Below are positions 26,884-34,992 of a stretch of 42,666 nt of DNA, one piece after another. Position 1 is the first letter of the stretch; every line of letters begins with the position of its first letter. Source of the DNA: Lachnospiraceae bacterium (GTDB taxonomy: Bacteria > Bacillota > Clostridia > Lachnospirales > Lachnospiraceae); the NCBI GenBank assembly GCA_024695575.1, contig JAILHY010000043.1:1-42666 (forward strand), read 5' to 3'. Under the pieces are notes generated by a model. It was given only the letters and a program-made list of their open reading frames with translations. It searched no databases and had not been told where the DNA came from. A program made the position numbers and the translations under genes.

Positions 26884-27063
26884 GCGGACGGAACACCGGG
26901 AACAACTTTCGAACGATTTGACCCACTTTTGAGAGGATATGCCTCTTCGCTTGCGATGAGGCAGCCCGAATGGCGCTTGAATGGATTAGATATAGCCGAT
27001 AACACATATCCGAGCAAAAGCGCTGGTCACCAAGTGAGAAAGTGTTAGCCGGTTTCCGGACGC
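26884..27063. repeat. Mosaic hairpin-rich intergenic repeat, copy C (inverted relative to the 5' module of A)
   Basis: CTTTCGAACGATTTG and CAAGTGAGAAAGTG match the reverse complement of copy A; terminal inverted repeat GCGGACGGAACACCGGGAACAACTTTC / GAAAGTGTTAGCCGGTTTCCGGACGC. Confidence 0.75.
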
Positions 27064-27088
27064 GGAGTATAATCTGGAGGAAACACTA

Positions 27089-27835
27089 ATGGCAAGAAGA
27101 CGTATCATTGCCGGCAACTGGAAGATGAACAAGACTCCCAGCGAGGCAGTTGCACTCTGTGCAGAATTAAAAGATCTTGTTAAGAACGATAACGTTGACG
27201 TAGTTTATTGCGTACCCGCTATCGATATCGTACCCGTAGTTAACGCTGTTAAGGGTACAAACGTACATGTAGGCGCTGAGAACTTCTACATTGAAGACAA
27301 GGGCGCTTTCACAGGTGAGATATCCGCACCCATGCTCAAGGATGCAGGTGTAGAGTACATCATCATCGGTCATTCCGAGAGAAGAGATATCTTTGGTGAG
27401 AACGATGTCCTTATCAATGCTAAGGTTAAGAAGGCATTTGCAGCCGGCCTTAAGCCCATCCTTTGCTGCGGTGAGTCCCTTGCACTTCGTAAGGCAGGCA
27501 CCTACAAAGAATGGATAGAGAGACAGATCAAGTGGGATCTTACAGACGTAACAGCTGATCAGGTAAAGAATCTTGTTATCGCTTACGAGCCTATCTGGGC
27601 TATCGGTACAGGCGAGACCGCTACTGCTGATCAGGCAGAAGAAGTCTGCAAGCTTATCCGTGATCTTATCGCTAAGATGTATGATGCAGCTACTGCAGAA
27701 GCAGTTCGCATCCAGTACGGCGGATCTATGAATGCAGGCAATGCAGCTGAGCTCCTTTCTAAGCCCGACATCGACGGCGGACTTATCGGTGGCGCAAGCC
27801 TTAAGCCTGATTTCGGTCAGATCGTTAACGCTTAA
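27089..27835 (+). CDS. tpiA: Triosephosphate isomerase
   Basis: [52 protein letters not shown]. Confidence 0.98.
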   Translation: MARRRIIAGNWKMNKTPSEAVALCAELKDLVKNDNVDVVYCVPAIDIVPVVNAVKGTNVHVGAENFYIEDKGAFTGEISAPMLKDAGVEYIIIGHSERRDIFGENDVLINAKVKKAFAAGLKPILCCGESLALRKAGTYKEWIERQIKWDLTDVTADQVKNLVIAYEPIWAIGTGETATADQAEEVCKLIRDLIAKMYDAATAEAVRIQYGGSMNAGNAAELLSKPDIDGGLIGGASLKPDFGQIVNA

Positions 27836-27862
27836 TAGTGATCGCTTAAATAGTTTCATAAG

Positions 27863-27897
27863 GGCCCGAACGGTTAATAACGTTCGGGCTCTTTTTT
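27863..27897 (+). terminator. Intrinsic terminator after tpiA
   Basis: GCCCGAACG...CGTTCGGGC followed by TCTTTTTT. Confidence 0.9.
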
Positions 27898-28013
27898 ATT
27901 CTGGTTTCCTAAGAAGCAGATTATTTCTTGAAATTTGATGAGTAAAGCAGTATATTTTAGAGGGAATTTGACTGATAGTTGGTATGGTTACACTAAAGGA
28001 ACAGGGGTAAAAT

Positions 28014-30962
28014 ATGAAAAGAAATGATCACAACATCTTTAGGCGTATAGGTGCAGTGCTTTTATGTGCTGCACTTATTTTAGTGGGGACTGAACTGGTC
28101 CCAGGTGCTTCGGTTAAGGCTTATGCGGCTTCCGCAAAGCCTACACCATGGGATGGGTCTGTTGCGACCGGATTTGCGGCAGGAGACGGTAGCCGTTCCG
28201 CACCCTATGAGATAGCCACTCCGGCTCAGCTTGCGTATCTTGCAAAGAGCGTAAATGATGGAAATAATTATACGGGTAAGTACCTTAAACTAACAAGTGA
28301 TATTGATCTTAACAGCAAAGAATGGACCCCTGTCGGAACAGATGATGATAACTACAAGTTTAAAGGATTTTTCGATGGGAATGGACATAGTATATATAAT
28401 CTGAACAGCGTAAAATCAGATGTGAGGTATATCGGTTTATTTGGAAATGCGTTGGACACAGCAAGTATAGAAAACCTTCGTGTCTATGGTAATCTTAATA
28501 TCAGTGTTACCTATAGTGGCAGTGGAGCTCCCTATATCGGTGGTATTGCCGGAGGGGCATTTAAGATTGAAAACTGTGTATTTATTGGAATCCTTTCCGT
28601 TACTGTTAACGAAACAGTTGAACAGACTAATGTTGGCGGAATAGCCGGTTTTGTCAATAGCGGCGGAGCCAGCAGATGCATTAATTATGCAAGCGTTACC
28701 GCGAATGCTGACCGTTTAGGAGGAGTCTTTGGAGATGCGAATGGATATGTTGATATTTGCCACAATTATGGCACAGTTTCTTCTGTAAGTACAATGAATG
28801 CGCACGCCATAGTTGGAGGTATAGCCGGGAAAACTCAAAGTAATAGAATTGCTTTTTGTCATAATGAGGGTACTGTTAAAAGTCGTCATGCAAATGATTA
28901 TTTAGGCGGAATTCTGGGATTTGCCACAGAGTCTGTAATATGTTGCTATAATGAAGGCCTTGTTGATGGCGGCTATTTGGCGGGAGGAATTGTCGGAACC
29001 CTTGAAGGTGGAAACATATGGCATTGCTACAATAAATCGAATGTTAAGAGTTTAGATTATGCTGGAGGCATAGTGGGCGATTTAATGGTCAATGCAGTAA
29101 TAGCAAGGTCAATAGTGATCGGTAATGCTCAGATTGAACGTAAAGCGTATAACAATGATGCCGGACAGTTTGCGGGGCGTGTGCCAAATATATTGTATAC
29201 AGCTGAAAATGCCGCATTGGAGTATACGAATTATATAGCAGAGTGCCGATATAAGGGCGACAATACTATTATTTATGGACAGCATTGTCCTGGAGATTAC
29301 AGCCAGTATTATAGATTGGAGAATATCGACTGGAGTGATAGTAAATGGTCTAAAGCTACGGATCCTTTTTTAAGTGACGATCCCTCTAGTAAGAAAGATA
29401 AAATAAAGAATGCCTGCGCAGGCTTTGCTACTGATCGCGATTCTGCTACCAATAACGCTTTCACCGGTCTATACGGTAGCGATTATTTTGACTTTCAACA
29501 CGGCTCAACTCCGGAATCGTTTTCATTGAAAGGTTTAGCAGAGCCTGAAGTTACAATTACCGGTCAGCCCGGATTGGCATCATCCTTAACCTATGGCGGA
29601 TATAATGATCAGGTTTTAAGTGTATCAACTTCGGTCGCTAATGTACTTTACCAGTGGTACGAGTGTGATGATGTTAATAAAACTAATGCAACACCGATCA
29701 CCAATGAAATTTATGATTCTTACAACTTACCGGATAATCTTTCAGTAGGAAATCATTACTATTTCTGCAGAGTAACAGGAATAAGCAATGGAAATGGCAT
29801 GGCTAAGACCGTTGATTCTAATGTTGCAACTGTTACCGTTGATCTGATATCCTTAAATGATGCTGATGTTACTCTTGGCAGTAACCAGCTTCAATATGAC
29901 GGAACAACACAGACTGTTAGCGTAACGGTTAAACATGGGAGTGATAATCTTACTGAGGGTGTTGACTATACAATTGCAGGAAATACAGCAACTGATAAGG
30001 GCGCTCACACCCTGACTGTTACAGGGCAGGGTAATTATACCGGTACCGTAAGTAGGACCTGGAGCATAACAGAGCATCCCATGACAGTAAGCGGCAATTC
30101 TGTGACCTGTACCTATGACGGAAGGCCTCACGGAATTACCGTTACCGTGACGGAACCTTCTCAGGGCGCAACGGTCAAATACGGCATAACTTCCGGCACA
30201 TGTAATCTCACGGAATCCCCGACCATAACAAACGTGGAGGATTCACCTTTAACGGTTTATTACGAAGTAACCCATTCAAGTTTCGATACTTACACAGGAA
30301 CTGCAACAGTCACCATAAATAAGGCTTCTTCATCGATCAAGACGCAGCCTAAAGCACTTACGCTTACAGAAAACGGTACTGAGCAGGAACTTGTTGAGGA
30401 AGGCTTAGCTGATGGAGGAGATATTCTTTATGCCATTGGAGACAGCAAAAAAACCGCACCCACAACCGGATGGGGTTCAGGTGTTCCCAAGAAATCGGCT
30501 AAAGGCACATACTATGTCTGGTATAAGGTTGAGGGAGACGGTAATCATAATGGTATTGACCCTGCCTGTGTAGAGGTTACCATAGGGGAAAAATCCAGTG
30601 GAAATACGTCCGGACCGTCGTATTCTTCTTCATCTTTGCCCGCACCTGCACCGGCACCTGCGGAGAGTAAGTCTTACACAGACAGGATGGAGGAAAAGTT
30701 TGATACTGCTTTGGCTTTAGCGATCGAAGCCGGAAACGGAACAGTAAATATTAAATCCGGAGATTCGCTTCCTGTGGACATCATGCGCAAACTTAAAGAT
30801 CATCCGGACATCACTCTTGTGTATGAATATACCTACAAAGACGTGAAGTACAGGGTAGTGATCAAAGGCACTGATGCTATCATAGACGACGGTATTCCCT
30901 GGTACGGACCGTTATGGCTTGCAGCTCATTACGGAAACCGCTTGACAAATGCATCGGAATAG
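28014..30962 (+). CDS. Large secreted/surface protein with GLUG-type repeats, MBG/Ig-like domains and a Pro/Ala linker
   Basis: Signal peptide; DIDLNSKEWTPVGTDD...FKGFFDGNGHSIYNL; repeated GGIAGxx motifs; MBG-like YDGRPHGITVTV; PAPAPAPAES linker. No LPXTG seen. Confidence 0.8.
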   Translation: MKRNDHNIFRRIGAVLLCAALILVGTELVPGASVKAYAASAKPTPWDGSVATGFAAGDGSRSAPYEIATPAQLAYLAKSVNDGNNYTGKYLKLTSDIDLNSKEWTPVGTDDDNYKFKGFFDGNGHSIYNLNSVKSDVRYIGLFGNALDTASIENLRVYGNLNISVTYSGSGAPYIGGIAGGAFKIENCVFIGILSVTVNETVEQTNVGGIAGFVNSGGASRCINYASVTANADRLGGVFGDANGYVDICHNYGTVSSVSTMNAHAIVGGIAGKTQSNRIAFCHNEGTVKSRHANDYLGGILGFATESVICCYNEGLVDGGYLAGGIVGTLEGGNIWHCYNKSNVKSLDYAGGIVGDLMVNAVIARSIVIGNAQIERKAYNNDAGQFAGRVPNILYTAENAALEYTNYIAECRYKGDNTIIYGQHCPGDYSQYYRLENIDWSDSKWSKATDPFLSDDPSSKKDKIKNACAGFATDRDSATNNAFTGLYGSDYFDFQHGSTPESFSLKGLAEPEVTITGQPGLASSLTYGGYNDQVLSVSTSVANVLYQWYECDDVNKTNATPITNEIYDSYNLPDNLSVGNHYYFCRVTGISNGNGMAKTVDSNVATVTVDLISLNDADVTLGSNQLQYDGTTQTVSVTVKHGSDNLTEGVDYTIAGNTATDKGAHTLTVTGQGNYTGTVSRTWSITEHPMTVSGNSVTCTYDGRPHGITVTVTEPSQGATVKYGITSGTCNLTESPTITNVEDSPLTVYYEVTHSSFDTYTGTATVTINKASSSIKTQPKALTLTENGTEQELVEEGLADGGDILYAIGDSKKTAPTTGWGSGVPKKSAKGTYYVWYKVEGDGNHNGIDPACVEVTIGEKSSGNTSGPSYSSSSLPAPAPAPAESKSYTDRMEEKFDTALALAIEAGNGTVNIKSGDSLPVDIMRKLKDHPDITLVYEYTYKDVKYRVVIKGTDAIIDDGIPWYGPLWLAAHYGNRLTNASE

Positions 30963-30971
30963 GGTTATCCT
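30942..30971 (+). promoter_or_regulatory. Candidate sigma-A promoter for the leader-ORF/ABC exporter unit
   Basis: TTGACA (30942-30947), 18-nt spacer, TATCCT (30966-30971), overlapping the 3' end of the surface-protein gene. Confidence 0.5.
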
Positions 30972-31016
30972 TAACGTGTTGTTGAAAACCAGATTAAAGG
31001 AAAGGAGGAACGTACA

Positions 31017-31088
31017 ATGAATAACAGAATCAGAACCAACAGAAATTACAGCATTAATACGTATACCTCCGGACTTTCTATCGCTTAA
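31017..31088 (+). CDS. Candidate 23-aa leader peptide MNNRIRTNRNYSINTYTSGLSIA (absent from supplied ORF track)
   Basis: ATG preceded by AAAGGAGGAA (31001-31010) at good spacing; stop TAA inside a hairpin; followed by an intrinsic terminator ahead of the ABC exporter genes. Confidence 0.6.
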   Translation: MNNRIRTNRNYSINTYTSGLSIA

Positions 31089-31113
31089 TCTTACGCGATA
31101 CATATGCATGCTT

Positions 31114-31148
31114 ATCCCGGTAGGTTTATAACTTACCGGGATTTTTTT
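31114..31148 (+). terminator. Intrinsic terminator between the leader ORF and the ABC exporter
   Basis: ATCCCGGTAGGTT-tat-AACTTACCGGGAT (about 13 bp with one G.U) followed by a run of seven T (31142-31148). Confidence 0.88.
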
Positions 31149-32994
31149 GCGCCTACGGAGCATGCAGGGTCCGGAAACGTTTCAATACAGGGGAGGGATT
31201 ATTATCAATACTACAGAAACAAAACAGGAAGACAAAAAGAATAAAAAAGAAAAGATTAAACTTAACCCTAAGTTTAAGATCAAAGAATACATGTTAAGAA
31301 ACTGGCGGAAGCTCCTTGTGGGCTTTTCGGCACTTATCATATCCGTATCTCTTGATATGTTAAGCCCCCAGATCATCATGCATATCGTGGATGATGTGAT
31401 TCTTGGCAGGGATTACACCAATGTGACCATATTGCTTGCAGGCATCATGCTTATCGGTGTCGGACGATTTCTTTTTCAGTATATTAAGGAGTACATGTTT
31501 GATAAATCCAGTGTGGACGTAGCCATGAAGCTTCGCCGTGACCTGTTTGTGCATGTTGAAAGCCTTGATACACAGTTCTTTGACAAGAATAACACCGGCG
31601 AGGTAATGGCCAGAGTCAAGGATGACGTAGACAGGATATGGGACGCTATTTCCTATGTTTCCATGCTTCTAATTGAGGTTACCGTACATACAGTCATCAT
31701 TCTTTTCTGCATGGCAAAGTTAAATCTTCCCATGACTTTGATTCCCATCATTGCAATGGGTATCTGCGGATATCTTGCCGTAATAATGGAAAAGAAACTC
31801 GACAAGGTTTATGACGATATTTCCGAGGAAAATGCGGTACTTAACACAACAGCCGAGGAGAACATCGGCGGAGTCCGTACCGTTAAGGCTTTTGCTCGTG
31901 AGAAATATGAGATCAAGAAATTCAAGGAGCATAACGACAAGTACTGCGAACTGAACATTAAGGAAACGGAGACCTTCGTTAAATACTATCCTTACTTTCA
32001 GTTTATATCAAAGATCGTGCCTTTCCTTGTGCTGCTTCTCGGAGGCTACTTCTTTATGAAGGGCAACATGACCCTTGGTATGGTATCGGCCTTTGTTGCC
32101 TACTCAAACAATATCGTGTGGCCCATGGAGATGCTCGGATGGCTTACCAATTCTTTTGCAAGCGCCATCGCAAGCTACAAAAAGATCAACAAGATCTACG
32201 AAACCGAGCCTACCATTACGGAGCCCGCAGATCCGGTTGTGCTTGAAAACATTCGCGGCGACATCGAATTTGACAATGTTTCCTTCCACAAGGAGGACAT
32301 GCACAACATTCTTGAAGGCATCAGTTTTAACCTTAAGAGCGGCAAGACTCTTGGCATCATGGGAGCTACCGGATCCGGCAAGACTTCCATCGTATCCCTT
32401 ATTTCAAGGCTTTACGATGCAACTGACGGAACCATCAGGCTTGACGGTGTGGATATAAGAGAGCTTGGCCTTCATCAGTTAAGATCATCGATCTCGCTTG
32501 TAATGCAGGATGTATTTCTTTTTTCTGACACGATCTCAGAGAACATCCGCCTGGGAGACCGTCCCGGAATCAACGAACAGACGGTAAAAGAAGCCTCAAG
32601 AAAGGCTTGTGCCAGCGATTTTATCGAGAAAATGGATGACAAATACGAAACCGTCATAGGCGAGAGAGGCGTGGGACTATCCGGAGGACAGAAGCAGCGT
32701 ATCAGCATTGCAAGAGCCCTTTCAAAGAACTGCCCGATCCTTATTATGGACGATTCAACGTCTGCTCTTGACATGGAAACTGAGCGTGAGATCCAGAAAA
32801 CCTTGGACGAATTCAATGGTACAACCAAGATCGTCATCGCCCACAGAATCAGTGCGGTTAAGAACGCGGATGAGATCATAGTCCTTGATGAAGGAAAGAT
32901 TAAAGAACGCGGTACGCACGATGAACTGCTTGCAAAGAAGGGACTTTACTATGAAACTTATGTTTCGCAGTACGGTATGTCTGCCGCCTGTTAA
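31147..32994 (+). CDS. ABC exporter half-transporter (TMD-NBD), BmrC/TM287-like subunit; true start uncertain, possibly about 31198-31206
   Basis: NBD with GATGSGKTS, LSGGQKQR and degenerate Walker B LIMDDSTSALD (D at the catalytic Glu position). Confidence 0.9.
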   Translation: MRLRSMQGPETFQYRGGIIINTTETKQEDKKNKKEKIKLNPKFKIKEYMLRNWRKLLVGFSALIISVSLDMLSPQIIMHIVDDVILGRDYTNVTILLAGIMLIGVGRFLFQYIKEYMFDKSSVDVAMKLRRDLFVHVESLDTQFFDKNNTGEVMARVKDDVDRIWDAISYVSMLLIEVTVHTVIILFCMAKLNLPMTLIPIIAMGICGYLAVIMEKKLDKVYDDISEENAVLNTTAEENIGGVRTVKAFAREKYEIKKFKEHNDKYCELNIKETETFVKYYPYFQFISKIVPFLVLLLGGYFFMKGNMTLGMVSAFVAYSNNIVWPMEMLGWLTNSFASAIASYKKINKIYETEPTITEPADPVVLENIRGDIEFDNVSFHKEDMHNILEGISFNLKSGKTLGIMGATGSGKTSIVSLISRLYDATDGTIRLDGVDIRELGLHQLRSSISLVMQDVFLFSDTISENIRLGDRPGINEQTVKEASRKACASDFIEKMDDKYETVIGERGVGLSGGQKQRISIARALSKNCPILIMDDSTSALDMETEREIQKTLDEFNGTTKIVIAHRISAVKNADEIIVLDEGKIKERGTHDELLAKKGLYYETYVSQYGMSAAC

Positions 32995-33034
32995 GGGGGC
33001 AGACCGGCCCGCTATGTCTGCCGCCTGTTAAGGG
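32973..33034 (+). repeat. Direct repeat of the 3' end of the first ABC gene (period 37)
   Basis: CGGTATGTCTGCCGCCTGTTAAGGG followed 37 nt later by CGCTATGTCTGCCGCCTGTTAAGGG. Confidence 0.85.
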
Positions 33035-33063
33035 AGAAAAACTAAGTATATTTGTGATACAAA

Positions 33064-33120
33064 TGTCATCCTGAGCGACTGTCGTTCTCTTTTAGAGGGC
33101 GGCAGGAGTCGAAGGATCTT
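33064..33120. repeat. REP-like repeat, copy 2 with a different inner stem
   Basis: TGTCATCCTGAGCGACTGTCGTTCTCTTTTAGAGGGCGGCAGGAGTCGAAGGATCTT; ends identical to copy 1. Confidence 0.8.
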
Positions 33121-33145
33121 ATATTTTGAATTTTGAGGTATTTTT

Positions 33146-34915
33146 ATGTCTATAAATGCAATAAAAGAAGACGAGTGGGTTTCCGATGTCAGCAAGCGTG
33201 AGACCATCGGCCGACTTTTAAAGTATCTTCTTAAATACAAAAAGAAGATCATAATCGTTTTATTTATAATGATCTATTGTGTTGCGGTAAGCATCGTGAA
33301 CCCGCTGTTCATCGAATCCGCAATAGATGATTACATTACACCGGGGAACTTTAAGGGGCTCATCGGCCTGATCGCCGCAGCCCTTGCCGTTAATATCGTG
33401 TGGATACTGCTTGTAAAGCTTCGTATGCACATGATGGCAACGGTAACCAACAACGCGGTAAAGACCATCAGGGAAGAGGTTTTCGAACACTTACAGACAC
33501 TGGATTTTAAGTACTTTGACTCAAGACCTACAGGAAAGATCTTATCCCGTGTAATGAGTGATGTTAATTCGCTTAACAATGTAATGTCCAACCTGGTACT
33601 TACCCTGATACCCGATTCCATCCTGCTTGTTGGGATAGTGGTAATCATGCTCATTAAGGACTGGCGCCTTGCATTGTTTGCAATGGCGGGCTTCCCGCTT
33701 TTGATCGTTTCAATAACGGCACTTGAAAACCTGTGCCACAAAAACTGGAAGAACGTCCGCAGAAAATCATCAAACGTAGCGGCCTTCATCCACGAGGAGA
33801 TCGCGGGAATCCGCATTGTTAAGTCCTATTCCGCGGAAGAAGAAACCCTTGAAACCTTTGACGAACTTTTGAAGGAGCACAAGGAAAGCTTCCTTAAGGC
33901 GGTAAGGATCAACGATCTTTACAATCCTTTTATCGAGATCGGCTGGGCCATAAGTTCCTTTGCAATGTATTTTGCGGCCATCAAGATAATCGGGATCGAT
34001 AACCTTACAATCGGTACACTCATAGCCTTCGGAAGCTACATCGGACTTTTCTGGCAGCCCATTTCAAGCCTCGGTGATTTTTACAACCAGCTTGTGACCA
34101 ACATTGCGGCTGCAGAGCGTGTGTTTGATGTACTTGATACGGCACCCGAGATCAGTGATGAAACTGGTGTCACAGAGCTTCCGCCCATCGAAGGTGGAGT
34201 GGTTTTCGACAACGTTACTTTTGCCTATGAGGACAAAGTAAAAGTATTAAAAGATGTTTCTTTTGCCATTAAACCGGGAGAAACAATAGCACTTGTAGGC
34301 CCTACGGGCGCAGGTAAAACAACAATAGTCAACCTTATCAGCAGGTTCTACGATCCTGAGGAAGGTGCGGTACTCATTGACGGACATGATATTAAGAACG
34401 TGACCATCGAAAGTCTGAGACAGCAGATGGGAATCATGACCCAGGATAATTTCCTGTTTTCGGGTACCATACGTGACAACATCCGCTATGGTAAGCTGGA
34501 TGCAACGGATGAAGAAATTGAAAATGCAGCCAAGATCGTTAATGCCCACGAGTTCATCATGAAACTTGAAAAAGGTTACGACACCGAGCTTGCAGAGCGG
34601 GGAAGCGGACTTTCCGTAGGCCAGCGACAGCTCATTGCTTTTGCCCGCACCATTATTTCCGATCCCAAGATACTGATACTTGACGAAGCAACTAGTTCCA
34701 TCGATACCAAGAACGAACTCATGGTTCAGCAGGGTATCGCAGCGATCCTTAAAGGTCGTACGTCCTTCGTAATCGCACACAGGCTTTCAACAATACGCAA
34801 GGCTGACAGGATCTTTGTTGTGGATGACGGGCACATCGTTGAAGAGGGAAATCACGAGCAGCTGATGGATGCCCACGGTATTTATTACAACCTTTCAACA
34901 GCTCAGGCGGTTTAA
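33146..34915 (+). CDS. ABC exporter half-transporter (TMD-NBD), BmrD/TM288-like subunit
   Basis: GPTGAGKTT, degenerate signature LSVGQRQ, canonical Walker B LILDEATSSID. Confidence 0.92.
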   Translation: MSINAIKEDEWVSDVSKRETIGRLLKYLLKYKKKIIIVLFIMIYCVAVSIVNPLFIESAIDDYITPGNFKGLIGLIAAALAVNIVWILLVKLRMHMMATVTNNAVKTIREEVFEHLQTLDFKYFDSRPTGKILSRVMSDVNSLNNVMSNLVLTLIPDSILLVGIVVIMLIKDWRLALFAMAGFPLLIVSITALENLCHKNWKNVRRKSSNVAAFIHEEIAGIRIVKSYSAEEETLETFDELLKEHKESFLKAVRINDLYNPFIEIGWAISSFAMYFAAIKIIGIDNLTIGTLIAFGSYIGLFWQPISSLGDFYNQLVTNIAAAERVFDVLDTAPEISDETGVTELPPIEGGVVFDNVTFAYEDKVKVLKDVSFAIKPGETIALVGPTGAGKTTIVNLISRFYDPEEGAVLIDGHDIKNVTIESLRQQMGIMTQDNFLFSGTIRDNIRYGKLDATDEEIENAAKIVNAHEFIMKLEKGYDTELAERGSGLSVGQRQLIAFARTIISDPKILILDEATSSIDTKNELMVQQGIAAILKGRTSFVIAHRLSTIRKADRIFVVDDGHIVEEGNHEQLMDAHGIYYNLSTAQAV

Positions 34916-34917
34916 AA

Positions 34918-34946
34918 TTGCATTTTTCACTCCATGTGTATATAAT
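34918..34946 (+). promoter_or_regulatory. Promoter of the FecR-domain gene
   Basis: TTGCAT (34918-34923), 17-nt spacer, TATAAT (34941-34946); overlaps the left arm of a long hairpin. Confidence 0.6.
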
Positions 34947-34992
34947 GAGATAGATTATTTATAATCTGTTGATACACATGGGGTGATTTTTT
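34928..34992 (+). terminator. Long hairpin plus T-tract between the ABC exporter and the FecR-domain gene
   Basis: CACTCCATGTGTAT / ATACACATGGGGTG (14 bp, one wobble), inner AGATTAT-tt-ATAATCT, followed by ATTTTTT directly before ATG. Confidence 0.7.

Noticed and set aside
27067-27072. TATAAT right before tpiA as a -10 element
   Set aside because: A start site from it would fall in the SD itself and no suitable -35 lies 16-18 nt upstream; likely chance at the repeat edge.
27167-27859. 230-aa minus-strand ORF antisense to tpiA
   Set aside because: Shadow ORF caused by strong codon bias of the highly expressed tpiA; no initiation signal.
31017-31088. The 23-aa ORF as a bacteriocin or RiPP precursor exported by the ABC pair
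   Set aside because: No double-Gly leader, Cys/Ser-rich core or modification enzyme nearby, and the ABC proteins have no peptidase domain seen; the attenuator reading fits the terminator architecture better.
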